64,000 nt of DNA from Arthrobacter pascens. GTDB taxonomy: Bacteria > Actinomycetota > Actinomycetes > Actinomycetales > Micrococcaceae. The DNA is taken from contig NZ_JAUSWY010000001.1 of assembly GCF_030815585.1 (NCBI RefSeq), positions 2,666,001-2,730,000 of the forward strand, given 5' to 3'. Each line of letters starts with the position of its first letter. Position 1 is the stretch's first letter. The notes beneath the pieces were generated by a model. That model was given only the letters and a program-made list of their open reading frames with translations. It did no database searches and had not been told where the DNA came from. Below are positions 10,257 to 19,757 of the stretch, piece by piece. Position numbers and translations under genes: made by a program.

Positions 10257-11362
10257 AGCAGCACAACCCATTCAGCGTAGAAGACACCCAGTCCGACGGC
10301 CACGCAGAGCCCGCCCAGGATCCAGAACCGGACCACCACGGTGACCTCGGCCCAGCCTTTGAGCTCGAAGTGGTGCTGCAGCGGTGCCATTTTGAAGAAG
10401 CGTTTACCGCCGGTGGCCTTGAAGTATCCGACCTGGATGAGCACGGACAGGGTGATCAGCACAAAGAGGCCGCCAATGGCGCCAAGGAGCAGTTCGGTCC
10501 TGGACAGGATGGCGAAGCCGGCGATGGCACCCCCGATCGCGAGGGAGCCAGTGTCGCCCATGAAGATTTTGGCGGGCGACGTGTTCCACCAGAGGAAGCC
10601 CACCAGGGCGGCACTCATGATGGCTGCGAGCAGGGCAAGGTCGAGGGGATCGCGGACCGAATAGCAGCCGCTGCCGGCCTGCCTGGGTGATCCACAGGCC
10701 TGGTTGCTTTGCCAGATGCCCATCAGGGTGTAAGCCCCGAACACCATGATGGAGGCGCCTGCGGCCAGCCCGTCAAGGCCATCGGTGAGGTTCACTCCGT
10801 TGGTAGCCGCGGTAACGATCAGGTTGGACCACAGGACAAACAAAATGGCACCCACCACAGTCCCGGCGAACGCCAGGTCCAGCCACGGCACGTCCCGGAC
10901 CAGGGATATCTTGGTGGAGGCGGGCGTGAGTCCGTCGTTATCGGGAAAATTAAGGGCCAGCACGGCAAAGATGACGCCCACCGCCCCTTGGCCAATGAGC
11001 TTGGCCTTCACGTTCAGGCCCAGGCTCCGCTGGCGGGAGATCTTGATGAAGTCATCCAGGAAACCCACCAGTCCCATGCCGACCATGAGGAACAGCAGGA
11101 TAAGGGCGGAGACGGATGGACCCGCGGAATTGGGGTTCATCATCCACATAATCAGGTGGGTCAGGCCGTAGCTCACCAGGACCGCTGCCACCACCACGGT
11201 TCCGCCCATGGTGGGCGTGCCGCGCTTGGTGTGGTGCGAGGTGGGTCCATCGTCCCGGATGAACTGCCCGTAGCTCCTGCGGACGAGCAACCGGATAAAC
11301 AGCGGGGTTCCCACCAGGGCGCACAACAGGGCAAGTCCTGCGCCGATCAGAAGTGCAATCAC
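10253..11362 (-). CDS. mraY: phospho-N-acetylmuramoyl-pentapeptide transferase
   Basis: 369-residue polytopic membrane enzyme, about ten helices, which transfers phospho-MurNAc-pentapeptide to undecaprenyl phosphate to make lipid I. Diagnostic motifs are [39 protein letters not shown] and [12 protein letters not shown], plus the histidine-rich [12 protein letters not shown] near the C-terminus. Starts with GTG overlapping the murF stop by 4 bases (GTGA). Confidence 0.98.
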   Translation of the reverse strand: MIALLIGAGLALLCALVGTPLFIRLLVRRSYGQFIRDDGPTSHHTKRGTPTMGGTVVVAAVLVSYGLTHLIMWMMNPNSAGPSVSALILLFLMVGMGLVGFLDDFIKISRQRSLGLNVKAKLIGQGAVGVIFAVLALNFPDNDGLTPASTKISLVRDVPWLDLAFAGTVVGAILFVLWSNLIVTAATNGVNLTDGLDGLAAGASIMVFGAYTLMGIWQSNQACGSPRQAGSGCYSVRDPLDLALLAAIMSAALVGFLWWNTSPAKIFMGDTGSLAIGGAIAGFAILSRTELLLGAIGGLFVLITLSVLIQVGYFKATGGKRFFKMAPLQHHFELKGWAEVTVVVRFWILGGLCVAVGLGVFYAEWVVLL

Positions 11363-12825
11363 AGCAGCTCGCTCCCTTCTTTGGCAGGTACCGGGGTTTG
11401 TGGGGGTAATGCTATCCGATCGCCCAAATGCCGCAGTCCCACGCTGTTGGAGGACTTGAACAGCACCAGGTCGCCGGGTTCAAGTTCGGCGTTCAGGAGT
11501 TCGTACGCCTCATCAGGCGTTTCTGCAAAAACGCATTCGTCTCCCCAGGAGCCTTCCTGGACAGCGGAAACATAGAGGGCACGTGCTTCGCGCCCCACCA
11601 CCACCAACCGGGAGATATTCAGGCGTACAACCTGCGTGCCCACCGCTGTGTGTTCACGGATGGAGTCGGTCCCCAACTCCAGCATGGCTCCCAAGACAGC
11701 CCATGTGCGGCGGCCGCGGCCCAGGTCCGCGAGGGTGCGGAGGGCAGCGCGCATGGACTCGGGGTTGGCGTTGTAGGCGTCGTTGATGACCGTGACGCCG
11801 TCGGGACGCTCCGTCCGTTCCATGCGCCAGCGGCTGGCTGCTGCCTGCGTGCTGAGCGAGGCCGCGATGTCCCTGCCGGGAATACCCGCGGCAAAAGCGG
11901 CCGCAGCAGCGGCCAGCAGGTTGCCCATGTGGTGGGCACCGATCAGCTGGCTGCTGACATGCAGATCCGGTTCGCCGCTGGGGAGGATGAGGTCGAACTC
12001 AGGATTCCCCACGGGGTTTGTGTCCGGGGCATCCGCCTGCACGGCACCGTCGGCGTGTCCGGCGGCTGTGAAGCCCAGGACAGCGGCGCTGGTGCGTGAG
12101 CGCATGGCGGCCACGCGGTCGTCGTCGAGATTTAGGATCGCTGTCCCGGTTGCCGGGAGTGCCTCCACCAGTTCACCCTTGGCCCGTGCGATGTTGTCGA
12201 CTCCGCCAAACTCGCCCGCGTGGGCCGTTCCGACGCCGAGGACAACACCGATGTCCGGCTTCACCATGTCGGCCAGGTACCGGATATGTCCGATGCCGGT
12301 GGCGCCCATCTCGATCACAAGGAAACGTGTATCCGTATCGGCCCGGAACACGGTGAGCGGCACGCCGATTTCGCCGTTGTATGAACCCTGGGGTGCAACG
12401 GTGGTTCCATGCGGCGCGAGGATCCCTGCCAGCAGGTCCTTGGTGGTCGTCTTCCCTGCCGACCCGGTGATTCCTATCACCGTCAGGGCTTCGCCTGCAG
12501 CATGCCGGGCAGCACGGATCCGCCGTACGGCCTCGGCAGCCAGGGCACCCAGGGCCAGCACGGCGTCCTTGACCAGCACGGCGGGATAGTTGACGCCGTC
12601 CGGGCCGGCCACGGCACGCTCTGCAAGGACCAGCGATGCACCCCTGCTGAAGGCGGCGCCGATGAAGTCGTGGCCGTCCGCGTGCTCCCCCGGTTTCGCG
12701 ACATAAAGCGACCCGGTGGTGGCCTCCCGCGAATCCGTGACCACCGTAAGGGGTGTGATCCCGGCATCGGCATCCAGATGGCCGTTTGTGATTTCGGCGA
12801 TTTCCGCCGCAGTAAATGCAATCAT
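11359..12825 (-). CDS. murF: UDP-MurNAc-tripeptide--D-Ala-D-Ala ligase
   Basis: 488-residue MurF, which adds D-Ala-D-Ala to complete the pentapeptide. The N-terminal substrate domain holds the typical [15 protein letters not shown]. The ATP site is [14 protein letters not shown] (about 116), followed by [16 protein letters not shown] and the C-terminal [13 protein letters not shown]. It lies 6 bases downstream of murE. Confidence 0.97.
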   Translation of the reverse strand: MIAFTAAEIAEITNGHLDADAGITPLTVVTDSREATTGSLYVAKPGEHADGHDFIGAAFSRGASLVLAERAVAGPDGVNYPAVLVKDAVLALGALAAEAVRRIRAARHAAGEALTVIGITGSAGKTTTKDLLAGILAPHGTTVAPQGSYNGEIGVPLTVFRADTDTRFLVIEMGATGIGHIRYLADMVKPDIGVVLGVGTAHAGEFGGVDNIARAKGELVEALPATGTAILNLDDDRVAAMRSRTSAAVLGFTAAGHADGAVQADAPDTNPVGNPEFDLILPSGEPDLHVSSQLIGAHHMGNLLAAAAAAFAAGIPGRDIAASLSTQAAASRWRMERTERPDGVTVINDAYNANPESMRAALRTLADLGRGRRTWAVLGAMLELGTDSIREHTAVGTQVVRLNISRLVVVGREARALYVSAVQEGSWGDECVFAETPDEAYELLNAELEPGDLVLFKSSNSVGLRHLGDRIALPPQTPVPAKEGSELL

Positions 12826-12831
12826 CTCGGT

Positions 12832-14472
12832 CTAGGACTCTATCCGGTCGTCTTGGAGAACGGTGAATCCCTTGGCTGTCAAAGCGTCCCGGAGTTCCAC
12901 CCTGTCATCGAGGGCAACGTTGACACCTTTGACTTCCTGCCAGACCTCATGCCCCCGGCCAGCGACCAGAATCGTGTCCCGGGGTCCGGCCAGATCAACG
13001 GCCTGACGGATGGCGGCATCGCGGGGAAAGACCTCTAGGATGCTGCAGCCCAGCGAGTCCTGCGCCTTTGCCACCCGGGCGCCGGACAGGACGTCTGCCC
13101 TGATGGCCGCTGGGTCCTCGTCGTGGGGATCGTCATCGGTGACAATGACCGTGTCGGCGAGCCGCGCCGCAACCGCCCCCATGGCCGGGCGCTTGCCCTG
13201 ATCCCGCTGTCCGGTGGCACCGAACACCACAATCAGCCTGGACCCCGGGATCGGCGGCCGTACTGCCTCCAGGGCGCGAGCCAAGGCATCCGTGTTGTGG
13301 GCAAAGTCCACCACGGCCGCCGGCACCTCGGCGACCAGCTGCATGCGTCCCGGGACCGCCACCGTGAACGGATCATGGTCATCCAGGGCTGTCTGCACCG
13401 CGGCGGTGTCCACTCCACTGGTGATGACCATAACGGCCGCCAGCGCTGCATTTGCCACGTTGAAGCTGCCTGGCAGTCCGGTGTGGACTCGCAACGACGC
13501 CCCGTCTGGTCCCAGAAGGGTGAAGTCCGTTCCCAGTCCGCGCGCAGTGGTCTCACTGACCGTCCAGTCGGCTGGGCCCCCGGAGGGGTCCGTTGCGAGG
13601 GTGGTGACCGGAACCTCCGCCGTGGAGGCAAGCCTGCGGCCCCAGTCGTCGTCGACTGTCACTACCGCGGCCCGGGCCCTGCGCGGCGTGAAAAGCTCAG
13701 CCTTGGTGCTGAAGTAGTCGTCCATGGTTCCGTGCAGGTCCAGGTGGTCCTGGGTGAGGTTGGTGAAGCCGGCAACGTCAAAGACCACACCGTCCACGCG
13801 TTGGAAGGAAACGGCGTGCGAGGAGACCTCCATTGAAGCGGCGTCCAGCCCTCTTTCCCGCATCAGCGCGAGCAGTCCGTGGAGGTCTGTGGATTCTGGC
13901 GTGGTCAGCAGGCTGGGAATGGGTTCGCCGCCTGCCAAGATTTCGATAGTTCCGATCAGCCCGGTCTTCATGCCCAGGGCACGCAGCAGGGCATTGGTGA
14001 AGTAGGTGGTGGTGGTCTTACCGTTCGTGCCGGTCACGCCGAACAGCCGGGGCGTACCACCTGCGGCAGGCTGGCTCCGGTAGATCATGGCGGAGAGCGG
14101 CCCCACCACGTTGCGCGGGGCGTCCACCACCAGCACCGGGACGGAAGCATCCGCCGACAGTGCCAGCAGGCGTGCCCCGGCGTCGTCCGTCAGAACCGCC
14201 ACTGCCCCGGCGGCGATTGCCTGCGGCACGAAGTCCGCCCCGTGGCGTGCAGCGCCGGGCAGGGCCGCATAGAGGTCGCCGGGTTCCACGGTTCGTGAGT
14301 TCAGGGAGATCCCGGTGACGCTGACGGCGGCGGAAGGTCCCGGGACCACTACCCCCACCGATTCGCCAATGTCGGCCAGACGGACCGCGGCAACTGCCGT
14401 CGGCCTGAAACGGCCCGTGGCGGATCCCCCGGCCGGGGCAGTCTTGCTGCCGGGTACATTGTGCTCTGACAA
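12832..14472 (-). CDS. murE: UDP-MurNAc-L-Ala-D-Glu ligase MurE (probable L-lysine type)
   Basis: 546-residue MurE, which adds the third amino acid of the stem peptide. The ATP-binding [14 protein letters not shown] and STDLHGLLALM are typical. The substrate-selecting loop, DNPR in diaminopimelate-adding enzymes, reads DDPH here (within TDDDPHDEDP, about residue 453). This fits addition of L-lysine, as in Micrococcaceae peptidoglycan. Start appears to be TTG at 14472 with GGAG about 8 bases upstream; no better in-frame start is seen nearby. Confidence 0.95.
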   Translation of the reverse strand: MSEHNVPGSKTAPAGGSATGRFRPTAVAAVRLADIGESVGVVVPGPSAAVSVTGISLNSRTVEPGDLYAALPGAARHGADFVPQAIAAGAVAVLTDDAGARLLALSADASVPVLVVDAPRNVVGPLSAMIYRSQPAAGGTPRLFGVTGTNGKTTTTYFTNALLRALGMKTGLIGTIEILAGGEPIPSLLTTPESTDLHGLLALMRERGLDAASMEVSSHAVSFQRVDGVVFDVAGFTNLTQDHLDLHGTMDDYFSTKAELFTPRRARAAVVTVDDDWGRRLASTAEVPVTTLATDPSGGPADWTVSETTARGLGTDFTLLGPDGASLRVHTGLPGSFNVANAALAAVMVITSGVDTAAVQTALDDHDPFTVAVPGRMQLVAEVPAAVVDFAHNTDALARALEAVRPPIPGSRLIVVFGATGQRDQGKRPAMGAVAARLADTVIVTDDDPHDEDPAAIRADVLSGARVAKAQDSLGCSILEVFPRDAAIRQAVDLAGPRDTILVAGRGHEVWQEVKGVNVALDDRVELRDALTAKGFTVLQDDRIES

Positions 14473-14555
14473 GGGGATCTCCGAAGCTTCTAGTGGATCA
14501 TGCCCGCACGGAAATGCTTCCTTGCGGGCGCTGGTGGGCGCTGCTCGGCCTGCTG

Positions 14556-16358
14556 CTACTTGGCGAACTGCGGCAGCCTGGCAGGTTCGCCGGTTGACGG
14601 TTGGACGTTGTACGTCCGCAGTGCCTGGCTCATGACCGAGCGGAAGACCGGACCCTGTGTGATGCCATAGATGCTGCCCTTGGGCCGCTGCAGTATTACC
14701 TCCACAATAAACCGAGGATCATCCATCGGCGCCATGCCGACAATTGAGGCCGTGTAGCCGCAGAAGCCAGACTTGCCGTCGTCGCAGGGCGATTCCGAGG
14801 TTCCTGTCTTGGCACCCACCCGGTAGCCGTCAATGGCAGCGTCCTTGATCTGGCCCTCGGTCACCGCGCTTTCCAGGATGTCCTGGACCTGCTGCGCCGT
14901 GCTGTCTGACACAACCTGCCGGGAGGGCTGAGGCTCCACCTTTTCCTCGGTTCCGTCTGCTCCGATGTAGGCGTCGATCAGGCGCGGCTGGAGCATCACG
15001 CCGTTGTTGGCGATGGTCTGGTAGGCCCGCACCGTCTGGAGCGTGGACTGCGACACGCCCTGCCCGAACAGCACGGTGTACTCCTGCCGCGCGTCCCACT
15101 GGTCGGCAGGAGTCAGGATGCCAGAGGCCGTGGCCGGAAGCCCGATGTCCGGGGCTTCGCCGATCCCGAACTTCTGCAGCCAGTCGTGCCTCTCGTCCTT
15201 GGTGAGGCGCTGGCCGGCCTTGACGGTGCCGGTATTCATGGACCAGCCGAGGATTCCTGCGAGGGTCCGTTCTTCGGTCCCATGGGCAAAGGAATCAGTG
15301 AAGGTCTGGCCATCAACGGTGTAGGACGGCGGAAGCGTAAAAGTATCCAGCGGGCTGGACTTTCCCTCCTCGATCAGCGCAGCGGCAGTGATCATTTTCT
15401 CTACCGACCCGGGCTCGTAGGCTGCCGTGACTGAGCGCACCCCCCGGTCCTTGGCAGCCACCCGCCCCGGATCGTTCGGATCCGGGGCGTTGGTGTCGGC
15501 CATCGCGATGAGGTTGCCTGTCTTGGCATCCATCACAATGATGGTGCCCCATTCCGCTCCCAGCTTGTCCGACTGGCTCTGGATGGCCTGCTGCGCGAAA
15601 TACTGGAGGTCCGAGTCGATGGTCAGTTTGACGTCCTTGCCGTCCTGCGGCGGCGTCAACTCATCCACGCCGACAGGAATCCTCAGGCCATCAGCTCCGG
15701 TCTCGAAAAGCCTCTTGCCGTCGGTTCCCTTCAGGACACCATCCTGGGTTTGCTCAATGCCGGCCTGGCCCGTGGCGCCGTCCTGGAGGAAACCGATGAT
15801 CCCGCCTGCGACCGAACCGTTGGGATAGACGCGCTTGCTCACGCCTTCGGTGACGACGCCGGGGACCAGTAGCTTCGAGACGCGGTCCTCATCGTCCGGC
15901 TTAAGGTCCTTGGCCACGATGTGGTACCGCTGGTCGCCGGTGACGGCCTTCCTGACGTCGCCAGTGGCCATTCCCAGGGCAGAGGCGAGTTCGCTGATGC
16001 CCTGATCCCGGCTGATTTCAACAATTTTCTCTTTCCCGTCCACCGTTTCCAGGCGCGGGAACTTCTCGGTTTTGGTGTTGACCTTCTGGTCCACCACCAC
16101 GTTGTAGCGGATCACGCTGTTCGCCAGAACGGTACCCCTGTCGTCCAGAATGCTTCCGCGTTCCGCCGGGAGAACCGTCTCTTTCATGCGGAGAGTAAGC
16201 GCAGCTTCAGCCATCCCGCCGACGTCCAGGCCCTGGACCAGGAAAAGCTTGCCGCCGACCACCAAAAGAAGTGACAGCATTATCCCCAGGCCCAGGCGCA
16301 GGCGCTTTGTGGCGTTAGGCACCTTTACGGTTGTTGCCTTACCGGTCCTCTGCGCCAC
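14556..16358 (-). CDS. ftsI: septal transpeptidase FtsI (class B PBP)
   Basis: 600-residue class B penicillin-binding protein, the septal D,D-transpeptidase working with FtsW. It has a single N-terminal membrane anchor (about 22-42), a PBP dimerisation domain (RGSILDDRGTVLANS) and a transpeptidase domain with SxxK as SVEK, SxN as SMN and KTG as KTGTSE. No PASTA domains. The GTG start at 16358 is chosen because AAGGA lies 6 bases upstream. A TTG start at 16394 is in frame but lacks such a site. Confidence 0.95.
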   Translation of the reverse strand: MAQRTGKATTVKVPNATKRLRLGLGIMLSLLLVVGGKLFLVQGLDVGGMAEAALTLRMKETVLPAERGSILDDRGTVLANSVIRYNVVVDQKVNTKTEKFPRLETVDGKEKIVEISRDQGISELASALGMATGDVRKAVTGDQRYHIVAKDLKPDDEDRVSKLLVPGVVTEGVSKRVYPNGSVAGGIIGFLQDGATGQAGIEQTQDGVLKGTDGKRLFETGADGLRIPVGVDELTPPQDGKDVKLTIDSDLQYFAQQAIQSQSDKLGAEWGTIIVMDAKTGNLIAMADTNAPDPNDPGRVAAKDRGVRSVTAAYEPGSVEKMITAAALIEEGKSSPLDTFTLPPSYTVDGQTFTDSFAHGTEERTLAGILGWSMNTGTVKAGQRLTKDERHDWLQKFGIGEAPDIGLPATASGILTPADQWDARQEYTVLFGQGVSQSTLQTVRAYQTIANNGVMLQPRLIDAYIGADGTEEKVEPQPSRQVVSDSTAQQVQDILESAVTEGQIKDAAIDGYRVGAKTGTSESPCDDGKSGFCGYTASIVGMAPMDDPRFIVEVILQRPKGSIYGITQGPVFRSVMSQALRTYNVQPSTGEPARLPQFAK

Positions 16359-16400
16359 CGTGATTCCTTGCTGCTCGCCGTAGTTGCCCTTCAAAGCCTG

Positions 16401-17102
16401 TCAGTTGCTGCCCGGCGCCTTCTGCTCGGGAGCCGGGACGGAACCGCCGTGAAGATCCACAGACGGCACCGGTGCTGGTGCTGGTACAGGTGCAGCCGCC
16501 GGAGCTTCCGCGGGGGCTGCCGCAGCTGGTGGTTCCGCCGGGGATGCAACTGGCTCGTCGCTGACCGGCTTACGGCTGACCAGCGGTTCGCCCGTGCTTG
16601 CCGGCGGAACCACAGTCAACACTCCGGCAATTGCCGGCGCCGGGATAACGGCACCGGCAGCACCACCCTTCACGGCCGGGGTCGCCTTGCCTGTGACGGT
16701 GAGGGTCGAAAGGTCGATCTGGCCCTTGACCGTGGACGCTACCATTCCCAAGTCTGTGGCCTTCGCAGCCAGATTCTGTGGAGCTTCGAAATTCTGCACC
16801 TGCTGTGTCAGATCCTGGTTCTGCTTGGTCAGCGTGCTCTGCTTGCCCCGCAGTTCCACGAGCTGGTATTGGGCGGTGGAGACCGAAATGTTCAGGACCA
16901 GCACCGTCACCAGGGCTATGGCCAGCAAGGCAAAGCACAGGACGACAAACGGGGCGCGCCGCTTCCTGGGCGTGGAGCGCACCACGGAGAGCGGGGTGCG
17001 GACCTTACGGCCGTCACCGGGGGCGCCGGCCGGGACAGTTCTGATCGCCGGGGCAGCGCTGCCGGAGACGACGGGAAAGTTTTTGGCGGCGGCGGTGCTC
17101 AT
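16401..17102 (-). CDS. ftsL: FtsL-like division protein with Pro/Ala-rich tail
   Basis: 233-residue bitopic protein in the ftsL position between rsmH and ftsI. It has a basic cytoplasmic N-terminus (about 1-50), one membrane segment (about 51-72), then a short coiled coil ([21 protein letters not shown]) and the FtsL-like ENLA-type stretch ([15 protein letters not shown]). The last 100 or so residues are a low-complexity Ala/Pro-rich extracytoplasmic tail not found in short FtsL proteins. ATG overlaps the rsmH stop (ATGA). Assignment rests on position and topology; sequence identity within the family is low. Confidence 0.8.
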   Translation of the reverse strand: MSTAAAKNFPVVSGSAAPAIRTVPAGAPGDGRKVRTPLSVVRSTPRKRRAPFVVLCFALLAIALVTVLVLNISVSTAQYQLVELRGKQSTLTKQNQDLTQQVQNFEAPQNLAAKATDLGMVASTVKGQIDLSTLTVTGKATPAVKGGAAGAVIPAPAIAGVLTVVPPASTGEPLVSRKPVSDEPVASPAEPPAAAAPAEAPAAAPVPAPAPVPSVDLHGGSVPAPEQKAPGSN

Positions 17103-18091
17103 GCTGCTCTCCTGGCTCTGATGCGTTCCACGGCACGAAGCCTTGCTGAGGCGGCGCGCGGGTTTTCAGCGATCTCGACGGCGGTGGGCACCTCAGTGCC
17201 CTTTGTCAGGGTCTTGAGTTCGGCCTTGTGTTCCTCAAGTTCAACGGGGAATCCGAGTGGAGCCGACGACTTGGAGCCCGCCTGGAACACGCTCTTGACG
17301 ATCTTGTCTTCCAGCGAGTGGTATGACATGACCACGATGCGCCCGCCCAGGGCAGTGGCCCCCACGGCAGCGGGCACAGCCCTCTCCAGCACATCAAGTT
17401 CCTCGTTGACCTCGATCCGGAGTGCCTGGAAGGTCCGCTTCGCGGGGTGGCCTCCGGACTTTGCGGCCGCCGCCGGAACCACCGAGCGGATCTGTTCCAC
17501 GAGTTCACCTGTGGTGGCAAAAGGCTTCACGGCGCGGGCCGCCACAATCCTGTTGGCAATCCGGCCGGCAAACTTCTCCTCGCCCCACTTCCGGATAATC
17601 CTGACCAGTTCGTCTTCGCTGTAGTTGTTCACCACATCCGCTGCAGTCTGGCCACGGCTGGTATCCATCCGCATGTCCAGGGGGGCGTCAAAGGAGTAGG
17701 CAAAGCCACGTTCGCGTTCATCCAGCTGGAGCGATGAAACGCCCAGGTCCATCAGGATGCCGTGGACCTCAGCGAAGCCCAGGTCATCGAGGACATCGCC
17801 GATCTCGTCATAGACAGCGTGGACCAGGTCGGTGCGCGAGGCGAAGGGGGCGAGCCGTTCCCCGGCCAGGGCCAGGGCCTCTTCGTCGCGGTCGATTCCG
17901 ATCAGGTGCAGGTCGGGGAAACGCTGCAGCATGGCCTCGGAGTGGCCCCCCATGCCAAGCGTTGCGTCGATTGCCACCGGGGATTCACCCCTCAGGCGTG
18001 CGGCTTCAAAGCCGGGGGCCAACAAATTGATGCACCGGTCCCTGAGGACCGGCACGTGGCGTTCGGACGTCGGCTTCGGGTGGTCGTTCAT
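17099..18091 (-). CDS. rsmH: 16S rRNA (cytosine1402-N4)-methyltransferase RsmH
   Basis: 330-residue SAM-dependent methyltransferase (formerly MraW) that modifies C1402 of 16S rRNA. It begins with the family-typical [15 protein letters not shown] and carries the SAM motif [24 protein letters not shown] and [25 protein letters not shown] at 18091 is preceded by AAGGACGAAGG, a good ribosome-binding site. The frame stays open to 18232, but that part has no family similarity. Confidence 0.97.
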   Translation of the reverse strand: MNDHPKPTSERHVPVLRDRCINLLAPGFEAARLRGESPVAIDATLGMGGHSEAMLQRFPDLHLIGIDRDEEALALAGERLAPFASRTDLVHAVYDEIGDVLDDLGFAEVHGILMDLGVSSLQLDERERGFAYSFDAPLDMRMDTSRGQTAADVVNNYSEDELVRIIRKWGEEKFAGRIANRIVAARAVKPFATTGELVEQIRSVVPAAAAKSGGHPAKRTFQALRIEVNEELDVLERAVPAAVGATALGGRIVVMSYHSLEDKIVKSVFQAGSKSSAPLGFPVELEEHKAELKTLTKGTEVPTAVEIAENPRAASARLRAVERIRARRAA

Positions 18092-18260
18092 GCCTTCGTC
18101 CTTTCTTGCCGTGAGTGCTTTGGTTGTTGCTTCTTGGGCCAGATCCCCATCCGCGCCTACCGTTATGCCCGCCTGGCTCCGGGGAAGTGAGCCAGGTTGG
18201 CCGTCCGATGGGCGGCTGGAGATCTCGTTCAAGAAGCGGTCCGCCGTCCTGTTCCGGTGA

Positions 18261-18689
18261 TCAGAGGATCCCCGGAATGGCGTCGTCGGTTTCAGAGAAA
18301 GCGGTCTCCTTCTCTGCCAGGTACTCGTTCCAGGCCTGGGCGTCCCAGATCTCAGCGCGGGTTCCTGCGCCGATGACGGCCAGTTCCCTGCCGAGGCCTG
18401 CGTACTCCCGGAGCGCTGGCGGAATGGTCACGCGCCCCTGCTTGTCAGGTACCTCATCCGAGGCTCCAGAGAGAAAGACACGGATGTAGTCCCGCGCTTG
18501 CTTGGAGGAAATAGGCGCCTCCCGCATTTGCTCGTGGACCCGTGCAAATTCCTGCTCACTGAAGACATAGATGCAACGCTCCTGGCCCCTTGTGAGAACC
18601 AGACCGCTGGCAAGTTCCTCACGGAACTTTGCGGGGAGGATGATCCGGCCCTTTTCATCCAGACGCGGCGAGTGGGTGCCCAGAAACAC
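18261..18689 (-). CDS. mraZ: transcriptional regulator MraZ
   Basis: 142-residue AbrB-fold DNA-binding protein with two tandem SpoVT/AbrB-like repeats ([16 protein letters not shown] near 12 and [16 protein letters not shown] near 82). MraZ represses or tunes the dcw promoter by binding GTGG-type direct repeats, which lie directly upstream here at 18750-18779. GTG start; the N-terminus [15 protein letters not shown] matches the family exactly. Confidence 0.97.
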   Translation of the reverse strand: MFLGTHSPRLDEKGRIILPAKFREELASGLVLTRGQERCIYVFSEQEFARVHEQMREAPISSKQARDYIRVFLSGASDEVPDKQGRVTIPPALREYAGLGRELAVIGAGTRAEIWDAQAWNEYLAEKETAFSETDDAIPGIL

Positions 18690-18749
18690 TGGCCCACCAC
18701 CCGTCTGCCTTCAGGAACTGCACATCCCCTGTGTTGCACTACCCTCTTA

Positions 18750-18785
18750 TGTCCTCCACATTACTCCACTTTCCCCCACAGTCAA
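18750..18785 (-). promoter_or_regulatory. mraZ promoter with three MraZ boxes
   Basis: On the minus strand TTGACT (18785-18780) and TAATGT (18763-18758) are separated by 16 bases and fit an actinobacterial -35/-10 (TAnnnT). Three direct repeats with an exact 10-base period overlap them: GTGGGGGAAA, GTGGAGTAAT and GTGGAGGACA (18779-18750). This is the arrangement known for MraZ operators, so autoregulation of the dcw cluster is very likely. Confidence 0.82.
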
Positions 18786-18990
18786 CGCAAGATTGCCCGT
18801 TTCTCCGCCATTTGGAGGAATCCAGCGCCGAATCCCCGCGGAATCTGCGGGTGGTGGAGAGTGGAGGGGTCCGGCTCTACTGCGCCCCCCGCCTCCCAGC
18901 GCCCGACGGCGGGAGCCTGCCATCCCTGCAGGGCTGCCACCGCCGGGGCCGGACGCCGCAGGATTCGGGGTGAATGGCAGGATTTCGGGG

Positions 18991-19027
18991 TTAAAAGCAG
19001 AAGACCCGCCGTGGCGGGTCTTCTGCT
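18991..19027 (-). terminator. Rho-independent terminator after the DUF3040 gene
   Basis: Perfect 15-bp inverted repeat (AGCAGAAGACCCGCC at 18996-19010 with 19013-19027), followed on the minus strand by TTTTAA. It lies 75 bases past the stop of the minus-strand gene ending at 19102 and insulates the mraZ promoter. Confidence 0.88.
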
Positions 19028-19101
19028 GCGGTCCTCCTGCTGAAGCTAATGGACCGGCTGGAGGAAAGTGGAGGGATTGCCGGATTGCTTACTGCACCGG
19101 C

Positions 19102-19479
19102 TCAGGATTCGCCGCGGCGCCGTTCGTCCCAACGCTCTTCCAGGCTGCTCATGAACGAACTCCGTGGTTTGCCCGACTTTCCTGCGCTGCCGGCGGAACG
19201 CTGCTTGCCGGCCCCAGTGTTGCGCATCGTGGCGAAATAGACGCCGCCTCCCATGACCACGAACCCCAGAACGCCAACAAAGATGTTCTGGATCGTGACG
19301 CCGACCAGTAGAAGGAAGATCCCTGCGAGGGCGCCGAGGACGCCGATCACGACATGGCGCGTGGACCACGAGCGGCTTGGGTCCGAACCCATGGAATTCG
19401 CGAACTTTGGATCGTCCTCGTGCAGCTGCTTCTCCAACTGCTCAAGCAACTTCTGTTCGTGCTCCGAGAGGGGCATCAC
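19102..19479 (-). CDS. DUF3040 family membrane protein
   Basis: 125-residue protein of the actinobacterial DUF3040 family. The N-terminus (MPLSEHEQKLLEQLEKQL) is the family hallmark. Two membrane segments follow (about 42-62 and 64-84), then a basic cytoplasmic tail. Function unknown. AAGGAGG precedes the double ATG, and either could be used. It is conserved near the dcw cluster in actinobacteria, and a link to the envelope is only inferred. It has its own terminator downstream. Confidence 0.88.
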   Translation of the reverse strand: MMPLSEHEQKLLEQLEKQLHEDDPKFANSMGSDPSRSWSTRHVVIGVLGALAGIFLLLVGVTIQNIFVGVLGFVVMGGGVYFATMRNTGAGKQRSAGSAGKSGKPRSSFMSSLEERWDERRRGES

Positions 19480-19757
19480 GACCTCCTTAAGTAGGCCAAC
19501 GTCCGGGCTTCGCGGCCAGTGCTTCTGCTCCGATAACGACCGGCATACCGTTGAGGTTCCCGTCCGCCAACGGTGGCGGGATGGGAAGCCACGGCATGTG
19601 GTCGCGGGAGCGGCAGCACGTCCAAGAGGTCCGGCAGTATCTGAAAACTATGTACCTATAAGGATAGTTTGTCGGGGGCCGTTCTGAAAGACGGCAACGA
19701 CTTTCCTGCGGCAGTCCTGTGGCCATCTTGAGGCCATCTTGCGGCCGTCTCCAAGGC
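19480..19757. other. gap between dinB and the DUF3040 gene
   Basis: No gene is supported. It contains an AT-rich palindrome, AAACTAT-N12-ATAGTTT (19645-19670), with TATA in its centre, lying upstream of the DUF3040 gene. It also contains three tandem copies of an 11-base unit GGCCATCTTGA/GGCCATCTTGC/GGCCGTCTCCA (19721-19753) just past the dinB stop. Confidence 0.6.

Larger units (their letters stand above)
18690..19101. other. 412-base intergenic region at the head of the dcw cluster
   Basis: Non-coding on both strands. It holds the mraZ promoter and MraZ boxes (18750-18785) and, further upstream, the terminator of the DUF3040 gene (18991-19027). The stretch between them is very GC-rich with no recognisable gene. 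Confidence 0.75.

Noticed and set aside
18092..18232. N-terminal extension of rsmH
   Set aside because: The part before 18091 lacks conservation; the ATG at 18091 has a good ribosome-binding site and begins at the conserved N-terminus.
19721..19753. CRISPR-like or mobile tandem repeat
   Set aside because: Only three degenerate 11-base units with no spacers; at most a small tandem duplication.
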